A program made the position numbers and the translations under genes. From Erythrobasidium yunnanense (lineage: Eukaryota; Basidiomycota; Cystobasidiomycetes; Erythrobasidiales; Erythrobasidiaceae): a stretch of 64,000 nt of DNA. Under the pieces are notes generated by a model. The model searched no databases. It saw only the letters and a list, made by a program, of their open reading frames with translations, and was not told the origin of the DNA. Where the stretch lies: positions 290,471 to 354,470 of the forward strand of contig BCJC01000005.1 of the NCBI GenBank assembly GCA_001600175.1, given 5' to 3'. Within the stretch, counting starts at the first letter, position 1. Every line of letters starts with the position of its first letter. Of the stretch, positions 20,573 through 30,557 are shown in pieces.

Positions 20573-21553
20573 CTAGATGTTTGTAAGGTTTAGCAGTATC
20601 TGTTCTGCGTATTTTGGCAGAATTTCACGATGGCTTACGCCTTTTACTCGCTTGAACACTGGCTCCTGGAGCTGTTTCGCTAGCTCTAGACCGACTGTCG
20701 CTGGAATAGCCGTATCATCGTCCGAGTACCACATCTGGATGCCTTTGTGCTTGACGGAGGACGGCTCGAAGCCCCATTCTGCTTGCATCAGCTTGATGTC
20801 GAGTAGACAGCCTGCAGGGTGAGCTAGAGGGTCGGAAGCCACGATCTTCTCTGTCCAATCTTGCAATGACTTCCGGAGTACCTTCTTGCCGCAAGCTGAG
20901 TTGGCGGTGTTGTCGATAATCCAGCGCGCACCCTGTATCGTGCAGGTAGCGAGTGCAGCAGGAAGTGCGTTGACAGCTAGGAGCTTGTACTGGGCTGCAT
21001 TGTCGAGATGTGGCTTGGCCAAATGCCAAGGCGGCACGCCAGCGACAATAGCTACTCCAAGCACGCGGGATGAGTAGTAGCGAAGGGATGCAAGCAGATA
21101 CGGTGTACCGCCAGATATGAACATGGACATTATGTAGAACTGTCGAATGCGCAGGTGCTTAAGCACGGCCTTGCAGTATGGCGTAAATCCCGTAATCTTT
21201 TGCGATGGATCGTGCGTCGAGAGCCCAACACCAGGTCTATCAGTTGCGACGATCAAGAGTCCTAGCTTCTGAGCGGCTGCATCGAGCTTGTTTGCTTGCC
21301 AGCTGCTGCACGGACTGCCATGAAAGAAGAGCACGGGAGCGCGAGTCGAGACTAGATCGCCATATATACGGTAACCGACTTGTGAAGGAGCTTGTTGCTT
21401 AGTTTTAAGCAGAGGAATAGATTGCGGACTCCCTCGTTCGGGCGGAGGGGACGCCAGCCTAAACGGACGTTGACTAGCAGCTGACAAGTTTGACGAGCTT
21501 GAGGTCGTAGAACGCGAGATGGAAGAACTCGAAGATCTTCTGGATTCTGGCAT
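20573..21553 (-). CDS. alpha/beta hydrolase
   Basis: Single exon of 326 codons. After a Ser-rich N-terminus of about 45 residues come GYRIYGD, the oxyanion region FFHGSPCSSWQ, DRPGVGLSTHDP, the nucleophile region SMFISGGTPYLLA, and near the end the acid region MWYSDDDTAIP and the catalytic His in VSHREILP. This is the usual order for the AB_hydrolase_1 fold. The nucleophile turn is odd: the family motif is GxSxGG, here the residue two before the Ser is Phe. The first in-frame ATG is used; upstream in-frame sequence is open to about 21619 without an ATG, so an added 5' exon is possible. Substrate unknown. Confidence 0.75.
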   Translation of the reverse strand: MPESRRSSSSSISRSTTSSSSNLSAASQRPFRLASPPPERGSPQSIPLLKTKQQAPSQVGYRIYGDLVSTRAPVLFFHGSPCSSWQANKLDAAAQKLGLLIVATDRPGVGLSTHDPSQKITGFTPYCKAVLKHLRIRQFYIMSMFISGGTPYLLASLRYYSSRVLGVAIVAGVPPWHLAKPHLDNAAQYKLLAVNALPAALATCTIQGARWIIDNTANSACGKKVLRKSLQDWTEKIVASDPLAHPAGCLLDIKLMQAEWGFEPSSVKHKGIQMWYSDDDTAIPATVGLELAKQLQEPVFKRVKGVSHREILPKYAEQILLNLTNI

Positions 21554-22362
21554 CTCTGTGAAGTACTTTGTGTGGGAGCAGAGCAAAACCAGCTCGCACA
21601 AGATCGAACTGGCAGACAAACAGCACCGCCTGAAGTGGTTTATTCAAGGGTAGACTACTAGAACGGCATGTACAGGTTGTATATGCGACGTCGCAGTCGC
21701 TGGCATAAATGGTGTAAAGGCATTGAATGTCGTACGTGGCCGTTGCTTCTGGACGAACTGAGCAACTGGAGAGCGGGCGGTGTGTGGAGACAGCAAGCAC
21801 CCTCGTATCTTCTCGCTGGCATTGTATCGAAATGGAAGAGCATTCGATGTCTTTTCGCAATTGCGAAGGCCAGAATCCTGCATCGTCCATGGTGTCAAGT
21901 AGCAGAAGCAGCAATCCTGACAGAAGATCTGAGAGTAATATCGCCGTCGTCGTGAAGTTCTATATCAGCATACGCGCAGAGTCTGTACCTTCGTCAAAGA
22001 AGAAGTCGACCCGAAGTCAATGCTGGACAGCTGCCGACTCGCGCCTTCGCACAATGCAGACGCATATATATAACTTTAGTTCCAGACAACTCTGGCCATG
22101 TACCTACGGCCCTTCCAATACCCTAGTCATCCTCAGGGGTCTTCCAGGCTTACCCCTTGGTCATGCGCACCCGCAGGACCCTGCGAACGTTCGCAGTTCC
22201 AGACTTGTTCCAGCTGAATCCTCTGCAAAGTTATAAAGCTTGCTCTCCTTCCTCTCAGCCATCTGTTTCCTTATCCTTTGCTATCTGCTCCTCGCAGTCA
22301 TTCAGTAAACTACACTTATCCACTCACCTCATACGACCACACGTCAATCCTTTATCTTCGAA
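21554..22362. promoter_or_regulatory. divergent intergenic region, hydrolase / PAN-like gene
   Basis: About 800 bases between two outward-facing genes. A TATA-like TATAAA lies near 22232-22238, about 125 bases before the start of the PAN-like gene, and another AT-rich run, ATATATATAAC, lies near 22065. Several open frames here have no motif support. I see nothing else. Confidence 0.4.
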
Positions 22363-23755
22363 ATGTATTTCACTCACTGTGTCTCGGCTCTCCTCCTCAT
22401 CGCTCCCACCTTGATAAGCGCTCAGTCAGCTGCTTCAACCTGCTCGAGGGATTAGTAAGTGTACCACATCCGGACCAGGCGCGCGCTCTGCTCACCATCT
22501 TCATCCAGTGACGATAGCTACGCAAGAGCTAATGACAACAAGTACAGCTGCGTCTGCGGCAACGGTCGCGAGAGGGTGGACGGGGATAGGTATTCATGCC
22601 AGTTCACCCAGAGAAGCGGAGTCTTTGCTATCTTTCCTAGGTAGGCTGCCCAGCGCGTCAATGCTGCACCTAACTAATAATGATGTTACGAACAGCTTCA
22701 GCGCACTGTTCCCTACTGCAAGCACTGCTGTAAGTCTAGTCATTCATGCGGAAGGGCCATCTCTGACACACGAAAACCTCCATGCAGACAAAAGATGCAT
22801 GCAACTCCGAAGCAGACTGCCGCTCACAATGCCTGATGGATGGCAACTGTCAAGCCTATACCTTCAGCGGCACTGAAGGGTCATGCACCAAAGGCTCGCA
22901 GATCCTTCCTGACAAGCCCACCTACCGCAATCCTTTCAATCAAGCTTCGTATAGAGGAAGAACGACCGGTATCTCGGGCATGAACTGCAATGATGCTGTG
23001 TGAGTGGTCTTCTATGCGCTTTACAGTAACACTCAGCTGAGACCGATTACGTTTGCAGCACTTCGGGACGTCTGCATCCTTCGCACAAAAATACCTGTAC
23101 CTCTGGAGCCACCTTCGCTACTCTCGACAAGTCAGAACTACGCGGACGCATCATTGTGAGCAGTCGGCCGCTCGTGTTCCAGGGGATATACAACGCTGAC
23201 AGGACTTGATATTCCAGCAAACGAGCCAGACCACAGCATCAACAGTTAGCCAGTGCCAAGATATCTGCATTATCACGCAAGACTGCGTTGGAGCGCACTT
23301 TGACAGCTCCGCTCCTAGCGCATCATGCATACTCTTCTCGCAGATACAACGAGTTGTACCTGCTAAGCAGAGCAAGGCGTTCATCTCTGGTGGCTGCAAG
23401 TACGCCAGGTACGGCTTTCCTGCCGATTGACAACGGAATCTTTTCTGACTTCTTCTGTAGATCGGCAAGCCTTACCTCGGACAGCTCTTGCATCGACGAA
23501 CAACGTCTTATTCCGGTCGATCCAAGCTACCAGACTCCAGCAGACTTGATCAGCACCTCTTCTTCCATTTCTTCCAGCTCAACTCCGGCCTATACTGGCC
23601 CACCTCCCGCTACCGTCACGAATCAATCTAGTCGAAGCGCTATTGGGCTGCAATCCGCTTCGCAAAGCTCCGGTCCTGGTCCAGCTACAGTCACCTCCGG
23701 TAATCGACCAGGTATCAATCGTCGCTCGGAGCCTCTACGGATGCCAATGCATTGA
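22363..23755 (+). CDS. secreted Cys-rich protein with PAN/Apple-like modules
   Basis: Signal peptide FTHCVSALLLIAPTLISAQ, then about seven short exons. Cys patterns of PAN-like type occur twice: ACNSEADCRSQCLMDGNCQAY with SCTKG, and SQCQDICIITQDCVGAHF with SCILFSQ and GGCKYA. The C-terminal 90 residues are rich in Ser, Thr and Pro and probably O-mannosylated. No clear GPI signal was found. The layout (signal peptide, short exons, PAN-like Cys spacing, GI.GM.C element) resembles the N-terminal part of the CPL1-like gene 2 kb upstream, so the two may be related. A role in wall binding or host contact is only a guess. Confidence 0.7.
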
Positions 23756-24078
23756 TCAGTCTTGGGATTTTCTGTATCGATTGCGGGATGCGATAGGGTG
23801 TAATAGGATCGGTAGTAGCTGGCTGGGCTTGCTGAGCGTGTTCGTATATAGCTGTTCTTATCTGTATGTTCCCCGGAACCTGCTTTGGGCCCGCTGTGGC
23901 TTTCTTTGTCTACCACCATCTCGGATGCCTTCGCTGCCATCTCTCAGCAACAGACTGATCTCCCGACTTGCATATTATCATCCAACCTTCACGTGCCCGT
24001 TTAGTGACGCAAGCTGGCCTTGCTTCTTCTTTCTTTCGCTTCGACACCTTAAGAACATCTGAGCAAAGGATAGCCATC
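23756..24078. other. intergenic
   Basis: 323 bases holding the end of the PAN-like gene's transcript and the promoter of the next small gene. Pyrimidine-rich runs around 23985-24050 lie just before the ATG. Nothing else seen. Confidence 0.4.
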
Positions 24079-24533
24079 ATGTCTGACAACAACAAAGACG
24101 AGCAGCAGTTCTCAATCCAGCCCCATCCCGCAAAGGACAACGGTGAGAGCAGCGACGTTTCGTCGAAAGAAGGCGGGCTTCCCGCTGTCTAGCAAGCACT
24201 GACTTGAGATGGCTTCGGTGTCTGATGATGATGTACAGATCCTAACTCTCTCAATGATAACACGCCAGGCTTGTTGGGCGACAAGACAAACCCGACTTCT
24301 GGACAGCCCGGTCCGCACATCATGTCGAATGAAACGGCCAACAAGTGAGTCTAAATTGCCCCGAGTAGCTCTCTAGAGACAGTATACTGACTGTACATGT
24401 TTTCTACAGCCTCGAGGAGCCTCTCAGCCGTGATGAGCTCCGAAAGAGAGCCGATGTGAGCTCGGCTTCGTTAGCGAAAGTGACCAACTGCTGATGCTAT
24501 GTTGATCTTTATTAGGAACTGAACAAGGAGTAG
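24079..24533 (+). CDS. small hydrophilic protein of about 77 residues, function unknown
   Basis: Four exons are needed to read it: MSDNNKDEQQFSIQPHP.., then DPNSLNDNTPGLLG.., then NLEEPLSRDELRKRAD, then a final exon of six codons ending ELNKE. Each junction has GT and AG ends, with three introns of roughly 55-100 nt. The protein is very polar, has no Cys or membrane segment, and its C-terminal LSRDELRKRADELNKE looks like a short amphipathic helix. The pattern 'PGPHIMS..T..NLEEP.S..EL..R..ELNK' seems familiar from fungal hypothetical proteins but I cannot name it. The gene converges on the membrane protease, with 171 bases between stops. Confidence 0.62.
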
Positions 24534-24704
24534 ATATGTAGGATGTTCAGAAGCGCCGCACCAATGCGTTCTCTACGAATGCAGCATGTCCCGCAATCCG
24601 TGATGTTCTGCGCCGTTTTCTCAGCCTTCCTGATGTTGTCAAGCTACGAGAACCTGTTATATAGTCAACAACAACAATTCTGCCTGCAAACAAAGCACAC
24701 ACGC

Positions 24705-26672
24705 CTATCTCGATAGCACCTCCCTCCAAACTGCCAGAGCTACAGTTGCAGCCAGCAAAGACCCAACTATCCAGGCGAGTGACAGCTCGACAAGCTTGCC
24801 TCTGCTTGCCAGCCTCTTCCGAAACCGAGACTGCACAATACTGTGCACGATGTCCTCAGTCGACCAGGTGTGCGACTCGCGCAAGGACGCATTAGGCCGT
24901 GGTAGAGCAGCGATTTGTGCGTATAGCAAGAGTTGAAGTAACTCTCCACCGTCCAGCCGTGGTAGAGGCAGGAGATTGAGCATGCCCAGGCTCAAGCTGA
25001 TAGTATGAAGGTAGCTGGTCCAGGCATCAGCCCGAGCGCTTGGAAAGTCCCGTTCACTCTATCACTCACTCAAAGAACAGAGATATGTAGTAATGCAGCG
25101 AGAGTGGAAGCCACTTTGGCGGTATCAAGTCTCCCACCCTCGTTTCTTTCCACAACTGCGAGCGATCGCCTTGGTAAAATATGACTTCGCCTTTGCTAGC
25201 TGTTCCCGGTGTAGCGTGTGTACCAAGCGTCGAGATGCGTAGTAGTCGTTCTTGAGCGGCCGGTCTCACGCATATATCGTTGGTCAGATAGCATTCCTCG
25301 ATGCAGCGAGGCTTGTCGAGGATAGTCGATGGGTCCAAGCAGCCTCGCTGAGGTTGTCTGTCATTGACACCACTGCCGACGAAACAGACCTCCCTTTTCC
25401 CGCTCTCTTGTGGGATTTGCGAGGTTGAGTTGCCCAAGATCGCTTTGCAGCAGCTGTCTGAGCGGCTTACGAGATCCTCTAATGGCAGACACCAACCCAC
25501 ATCTTCGGACTGCAGGACTTGAGAGGAAGTGTCGGCTAGTAAATAGCGATCCCAATGTTCGGCATCGTGGAGCTCGAAATTGTCGAGATGGGTAATCATG
25601 CTGCCCGGAGCGAGGAGTTCCACTAGAGGCGACGTCTATGTGTGAGAATCAAGGGTTCAGAACTACTTCGCCGCATCGCTGTTGCCAACCTTACTGACCT
25701 TGGCCAGGTGTGTTAGCAGGACGCCCCTATCCTGCGTGGACTGATAGCCGAGGCAGAAGAAGAAAGTGTTCGAGACGGAGGCGCTGATTCCAGACTTTCC
25801 CAGAGCCCACAAAGCGAGTACCAGAACGAAATTGTGCCATACTCCGGCGCAGATGATTCGCAACCGCTGTAAAGGCGCCAGAAGGTCGATCTCCTCAGTC
25901 GCAAGAGATACATATGCCCCTGGGAATATGCAGACAAGAAGAAAGCCAGTACTGACGAGCGGGACGCCGGCTCTAGAATTGCAATGTCAGCAGGAGCACT
26001 TTATCAACGGCAGGACCGCAATAGATGTATAGCTTACAGTCCTGCTGCCATGGCGTGGCCAAGCTCGTGAATGACGATAGCCAAAAAGCTCGCACTCATG
26101 ACGATAGGAAGACCACTGAGCGGGGTCGTGATACCCGGCAGCAACAGTGTCGGCGCGTTTCTTGCGGTAGCGAAAGACTCATTCGTGCTAGAGCTGAGGG
26201 ACGATACGGTCTTGTACGAGCTATAGATGCCATACAGATTTGCCGAGACCTGGAAAGCCAGGAATAGAGGTATGAAGCACAATCCACATAGGCCAACTAT
26301 GACTCCAGCATTGTAGAAGTTTTCCGAAGCAGATAGTTTCCTGCTTGAATTTCCACCTGTGCCGGTTCTGCGTCTTCTCGAAGCGTAGAAGTCCACGAAG
26401 ACATGGTTGAAAGTGGTGACTTGGACGGCTGCCCAGCCGAATCCAGTAACGATAGTGGGTCTAGCAGCGTCACGCTTCGTCTTCTGGCTGCTCCTTTGGC
26501 GCATCCATACGCGCCAAAGGTAGGCCGCTTTCTTGACCTCCGGACGACTTGTGCGACTGACCAAGCAAGAGGCTCGCCGGGCTAGCTGATGTCCAATGCC
26601 TTCAACACGAGCTGGTATTCCCCAAGATGGTCCGCTGAGATGGTTTGCAGATCGGACGAAGCAGTCGTCCAA
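24705..26672 (-). CDS. site-2-type intramembrane zinc protease (M50 family)
   Basis: Multi-pass membrane metalloprotease of the S2P type, known in fungi for cleaving SREBP-like sterol/hypoxia regulators in the Golgi. The active-site HELGH lies in a hydrophobic segment (SFLAIVIHELGHAMAAG) at the end of exon 1. Next exons give AGVPLVSTGFLL..FPGAYVSL, VWHNFVLVLALWALG, then a lumenal PDZ-like part (SPLVELLAPGSMITHLDN) with several Cys, and YLHTISLSLGMLNLLPLPRLDGGELL, which has the second metal-ligand motif LDGG. Introns are at about 25982-26037, 25639-25697 and 25024-25078. The start is unresolved: the frame is open to 26672 but lacks an upstream ATG, so a further 5' exon or an internal ATG is likely. 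Confidence 0.85.
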
Positions 26673-26756
26673 ACGAGACCTGAAGAAAGCTTCGTTCGTT
26701 CATCGGCCACAGTCTAGACCAGACATCTATATACCTTCTCCTCGTTGATGCTACTC

Positions 26757-27236
26757 TTCACCTGTCGTTGAGAGCACGCTTCTCATCGGAGTTGACCATC
26801 TCTAACAACGCGTCATATCCTTATCTTGTTTTGCTATGTGGTGAACTCTTCCGTTACGACTTCCTCAGCAGTCGCGAACCCATCTACAGTGTGGGTACTT
26901 CCTGCACCCGGACGAAGACCATCCCGCAAGGTACTTCATCCTCCATCACCGGTAATACGCTCGTTGTCGGAAGGAAAATTTGGAGAGTATGAAGGACTTC
27001 AAGAGCGCGAGACACACTGTCTCCCTTCAAGCCAGGACACAGTGAGCCAGGGCGGCAACGTGCGGGACGACCACTCGCGCAGCAGGAGCTCACGTCTGAA
27101 GCGGCACAGACTGGAAAATGATTTGCGGGCATTGCGGCTGAGATTGCAAGATGTCCTTCGGACAAGTATGCTTATGAGTTCTATCACATATCGCAAGGAT
27201 CAAGGCGGCCTTCATCCCCAAACCATCTACTGCTAA
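26757..27236 (+). CDS. possible split gene, unrecognised
   Basis: Tentative. An ATG at about 26748-26757 opens a very short frame. A longer frame that ends at 27236 (…KDQGGLHPQTIYC) has no ATG of its own. One splice model would join MLLFTC.. to PVANPSTVWVLPAPG.. across a 79-nt intron ending TTCCTCAG. Its C-terminal part, RLENDLRALRLRLQDVL, is helix-like. The alternative is noncoding 5' sequence of the protease gene, which lies divergently next to it. No family recognised. Confidence 0.2.
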
Positions 27237-27240
27237 ACGG

Positions 27241-28066
27241 CTCTAACTCGCAGAAGGAGGTAATGAACCCCAACCGCGCAATGCTTCGGGACGGAGGACT
27301 TTATAGGGCTCATCACATCTGTCTAAGAGCTGCCAAGGTGCCTGCCTCCAGCAGTAGGCCTCTCCACGCAAGCGACCAACGAGTGTGGTTGATCCCGGCT
27401 GTCACTGCCGGTTGCGCCTACGAGGTCTCTTCGAGAAAATACCGCAAGGTGCTCACGACGATGGGCGGTTACTCCCAAACGTGGCAGTAAAACCGAGAGC
27501 TGGAGCGGTTTAACCTCCTCAGCGGCAAGGAATATTAGAAACCCACCCCAGACACGGCAGTGATATTCCACATCCAGCCCTTCAGCTTCCATTGAGAGGG
27601 TCCCGAAGAGCTAATGAGCTGGCTCGCCGAGGTTCACTCTCTCGAAACCACCTTCCCCCAAAATCCTGTAAGCATGCTTCATTACGGCATAAGGCAGGTT
27701 ATAGATGTATCTCAGGCTTACCTCTACATGCTGAGTATAAGCTGGCATATTGAAAATCACCGCGCTTGTACCCGGTGGCCAATCAGGCTTGCTGCATCTG
27801 ATGGCGAGGGCAGCCAATTCCAAGTGTACCTACCTACCAGCCAAGTCGAATACGTACATGATACCAGCAAATACGCACATGCGTTAGTTACGACAATCTT
27901 GCACATGGGATTTATTCTCCGCCCTGATCGGCAGACCGCCAATCCGCGAGGAAGACCGTCTCCCAAAACTGCGAACAAAAGTCAGACACTTCGCTCTCCT
28001 CTGCTTCAGACAACGTAATAATTACAAGAGAATACAGACGTCGCTCATTCTCCGCGGCGTCAGGCC
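27241..28066. other. intergenic, no supported gene
   Basis: About 825 bases before the first LRR-like gene. Several open frames of 70-90 codons exist on both strands, but none has a recognised motif or a good splice model. I looked for tRNA boxes, RNase P and snRNA landmarks and found none. Confidence 0.4.
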
Positions 28067-29904
28067 ATGCGAATCGAGTACGAGGCAGACAGCCAGCACG
28101 AAGAAGGCCTCTGCAGATCGCTCATAGATGCGGCTCAGCAAGGATGGATGGAGCCTGACTTGAACGATCAAGAAGATAATACAAGTCAATCTGAATCCCA
28201 TATCGACCCAGGCCCTGTTGCGCGCGACCCAGAACGAGCACGGCACCTCCTGCAACTCATCGTCTCGAACGATTATATTTTCGACAGGATACTCGACCAC
28301 CTCTACCGAGACTTGATCATGGAGACGCATAGAGGGCTTGTTCAAGCGTTTATCCGCAAGCTCACCTTCGTACAGAAAGCCTGGGAAAAACCGGCGAGCC
28401 GCAGACTTTACCAAAACCCGTTTCTCGGGACGGCCGAGAGAGCAGAGAGTCTGGCAGAGTGTTTGGAAACATATCCAGAGAGGGCGAAACTGGTCAGAAA
28501 GTTGATCTTCGGAGAAGGATCTTCGGCCGATGTCAAAGACTGGAAATCCCCCTCGACTGTACCACGGATCGTCAAAGCAAGTCAGGAGTTCGAGATCATT
28601 GGATTCGATGGACTGGAGGGGGTGGACCTCGAAGCTTTCAAGGATGCCCTCATTACTGCACCGTGCTTGGAAGAAATACGATCATGCGGTGGGTGCAAGT
28701 GTTAGACTGGCAGCAGTCAACGCAGCTGAATCCCTCTCCGGTTTGGGATCTTGTAGACCTCATGCCTCCGAGTAGGATGTCGACCTTTAGCTGCTGCTGT
28801 TCAAAGCTGATTACGGATTGATGTTTCAAGACTGGACTTCCGTTTCGTATTTCTTCGATAACATTGTCGGTTGCTGCAACAGAGTGACGAGGATACGACT
28901 GTATAGTATATTGAGCGAGGAAGGTGGAACACCCTCCGACACAAGCGCCGGTTCTTCCCAGCGCGTATATGGACACAAGCCAGAGTTCTTTCCGCCAAGC
29001 CTCGTCGATGTCGCACTCAACTCGTGTGGTATCAATCTCAACGAGATCAACGCCATACTATCGAATTCGACCGATTCTCTGCGGCGGTTATACATCGAGT
29101 ATCCGACCAACCTGGAGCGAGACGAGCTTGTGGAAGTTGTGCAGAACATCGGATCCAACCTGCAAGAACTCATCATCGTCGGTTTCGAAGAGCAGTATAA
29201 GAACGAAGACCTACCAAGACCCGACTATCTCGTATGTCAACTGCTCGAGGCATGTCCGAATCTTCGTGTATTCGATTTTCAAGAAGCATTAGCGAGCACG
29301 GACGTCTTTAGTATTCTGCAGAAGAGCAGACTGGATGCGTACTCTTTTACTTGTGTCGATGGTATCAGGTATGCTGTTCGCCCTTTTTCCTGCCTTCTAT
29401 CATTAGCATGCAGAGCAACCTGTGTTGACTTATACATACGTTTTCTGCTTTCTGCATGCTTCATCTAATGCCTGCCTACCTCAACTGCCCCGATCACGCT
29501 CTTCGCGATAAAAAGGCCAGAAGACTGGATAGCCCATTTCGAAACGTCTCGCGGTCCGTATGACTCTCGTTGTAGAGTGATCACTCCCAGTAAGTGTTCG
29601 GATCAGCAAAAACTGCCATCACAGAAAATGGTTTGGGCTAATGCAGAGAACATGTACAGCTTGGACAGAAGGAGATGTAAACAAGGTACGATTGGCGGCG
29701 GCCAAAGCAGGCCTCGCTTGGCTACCACTGGAAGGTATGCTCCCAACGTCATATGCCCTACATCAGACCCAGACCTCTCATACTCTGCCCACACGCTTCC
29801 TCACAACCCCGCGACTTCTTCTATTCATTCGCGTCGAGATTGACTTACTTACTTACTTAATTTATCATTGCGCTTCGGGCATTCTACCACAGACGATCTT
29901 TTAG
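28067..29904 (+). CDS. LRR/F-box-like protein, paralogue A
   Basis: Four exons. Exon 1 (from ATG 28067) is charged, then has a helical F-box-like stretch NDYIFDRILDHLYRDL, followed by RLYQNPFLGTAERAESLAEC and LVRKLIFGEGSSADVKDW. The second exon, joined through a 117-nt intron (donor near 28691, acceptor AAAG near 28807), carries irregular leucine-rich repeats such as LVDVALNSCGINLNEINAI and LRRLYIEYPTNLERDELVEV. The third exon begins RPEDWIAHFETSRGP. The last is TCTAWTEGDVNKVRLAAAKAGLAWLPLEG. The stop at 29904 may lie past the true end, because the paralogue stops right after the matching GG. Probably a substrate adaptor, by analogy to F-box/LRR proteins, but the F-box is weak. Confidence 0.68.
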
Positions 29905-30557
29905 ACGATTAATTAGGATGCCTTTGCTGCCGGACATGAAGACGTCATACCATCAAGACACAAGTTCTATAGGGAAGTACATGAGCTCGAGCAAGGCATA
30001 CACACCAAGTAGCAAGAAGGCAAGCGTACATCTGCAATCGCATGAAGAGCATATCTCGTCTGCCTTGTTACCCAAGTTCCCTTCGCGCATATATCCCGTG
30101 CAAGTCGTTGTCGTCGTGGAAAAGTGTAGCGAACCGTGACAATCATTCCCGTGAAGCTGGCATTCAAATGGAAGAACACCTTTGGCGCGACAACCGCAAA
30201 AAGCAAGATACATCCAAAGTCAGCAATCTCCAAGCTTCTCACCAGAACAATCACGGGTACTGCGGGTCGTTCGCAATATGTATACCTGTACCCACACGTA
30301 GATCCTGCCTCTCTTCACCACACGAGTACAGAGCTTTTCTCCTTCGGTCTGGGCGTGCCTATCAAATCCGCCACCTCCTAATCTCAAGAGACGATCCTAT
30401 GCTGAAGGTCTTGCTTGCGCTGACTGCTCTCGACGAATGCTTCTAGAAGTCAAGCTGGCGACTTACAACTGATCGTTGAAGAGAAATAGAGTATACAAGA
30501 CATAGGCAAAGCAATTCAAACGTCATTCACGACTTGTTCGCGCCCAGCTGGCAAGTA
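29905..30557. other. intergenic between the LRR-like paralogues
   Basis: About 650 bases. A short run of TTAC repeats lies just upstream (29843-29860). Open frames on both strands (for example a minus-strand frame at 29953-30213 with a hydrophobic end) lack motif or splice support. A degraded third paralogue was looked for and not seen. Confidence 0.4.

Noticed and set aside
21668-21955. 95-codon plus-strand frame between hydrolase and PAN-like genes
   Set aside because: Arg/Trp-rich composition, no homologous motif and no transcript-like context.
27260-27600. Possible structured RNA (RNase P, SRP or snRNA) in the gene-poor stretch
   Set aside because: None of the invariant sequence blocks of these RNAs could be found on either strand.
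29843-29860. TTAC repeat near the end of the first LRR-like gene, also seen as GTAA near 36921
   Set aside because: Only three to four short units at each place; simple repeat without sign of a mobile element or telomere.
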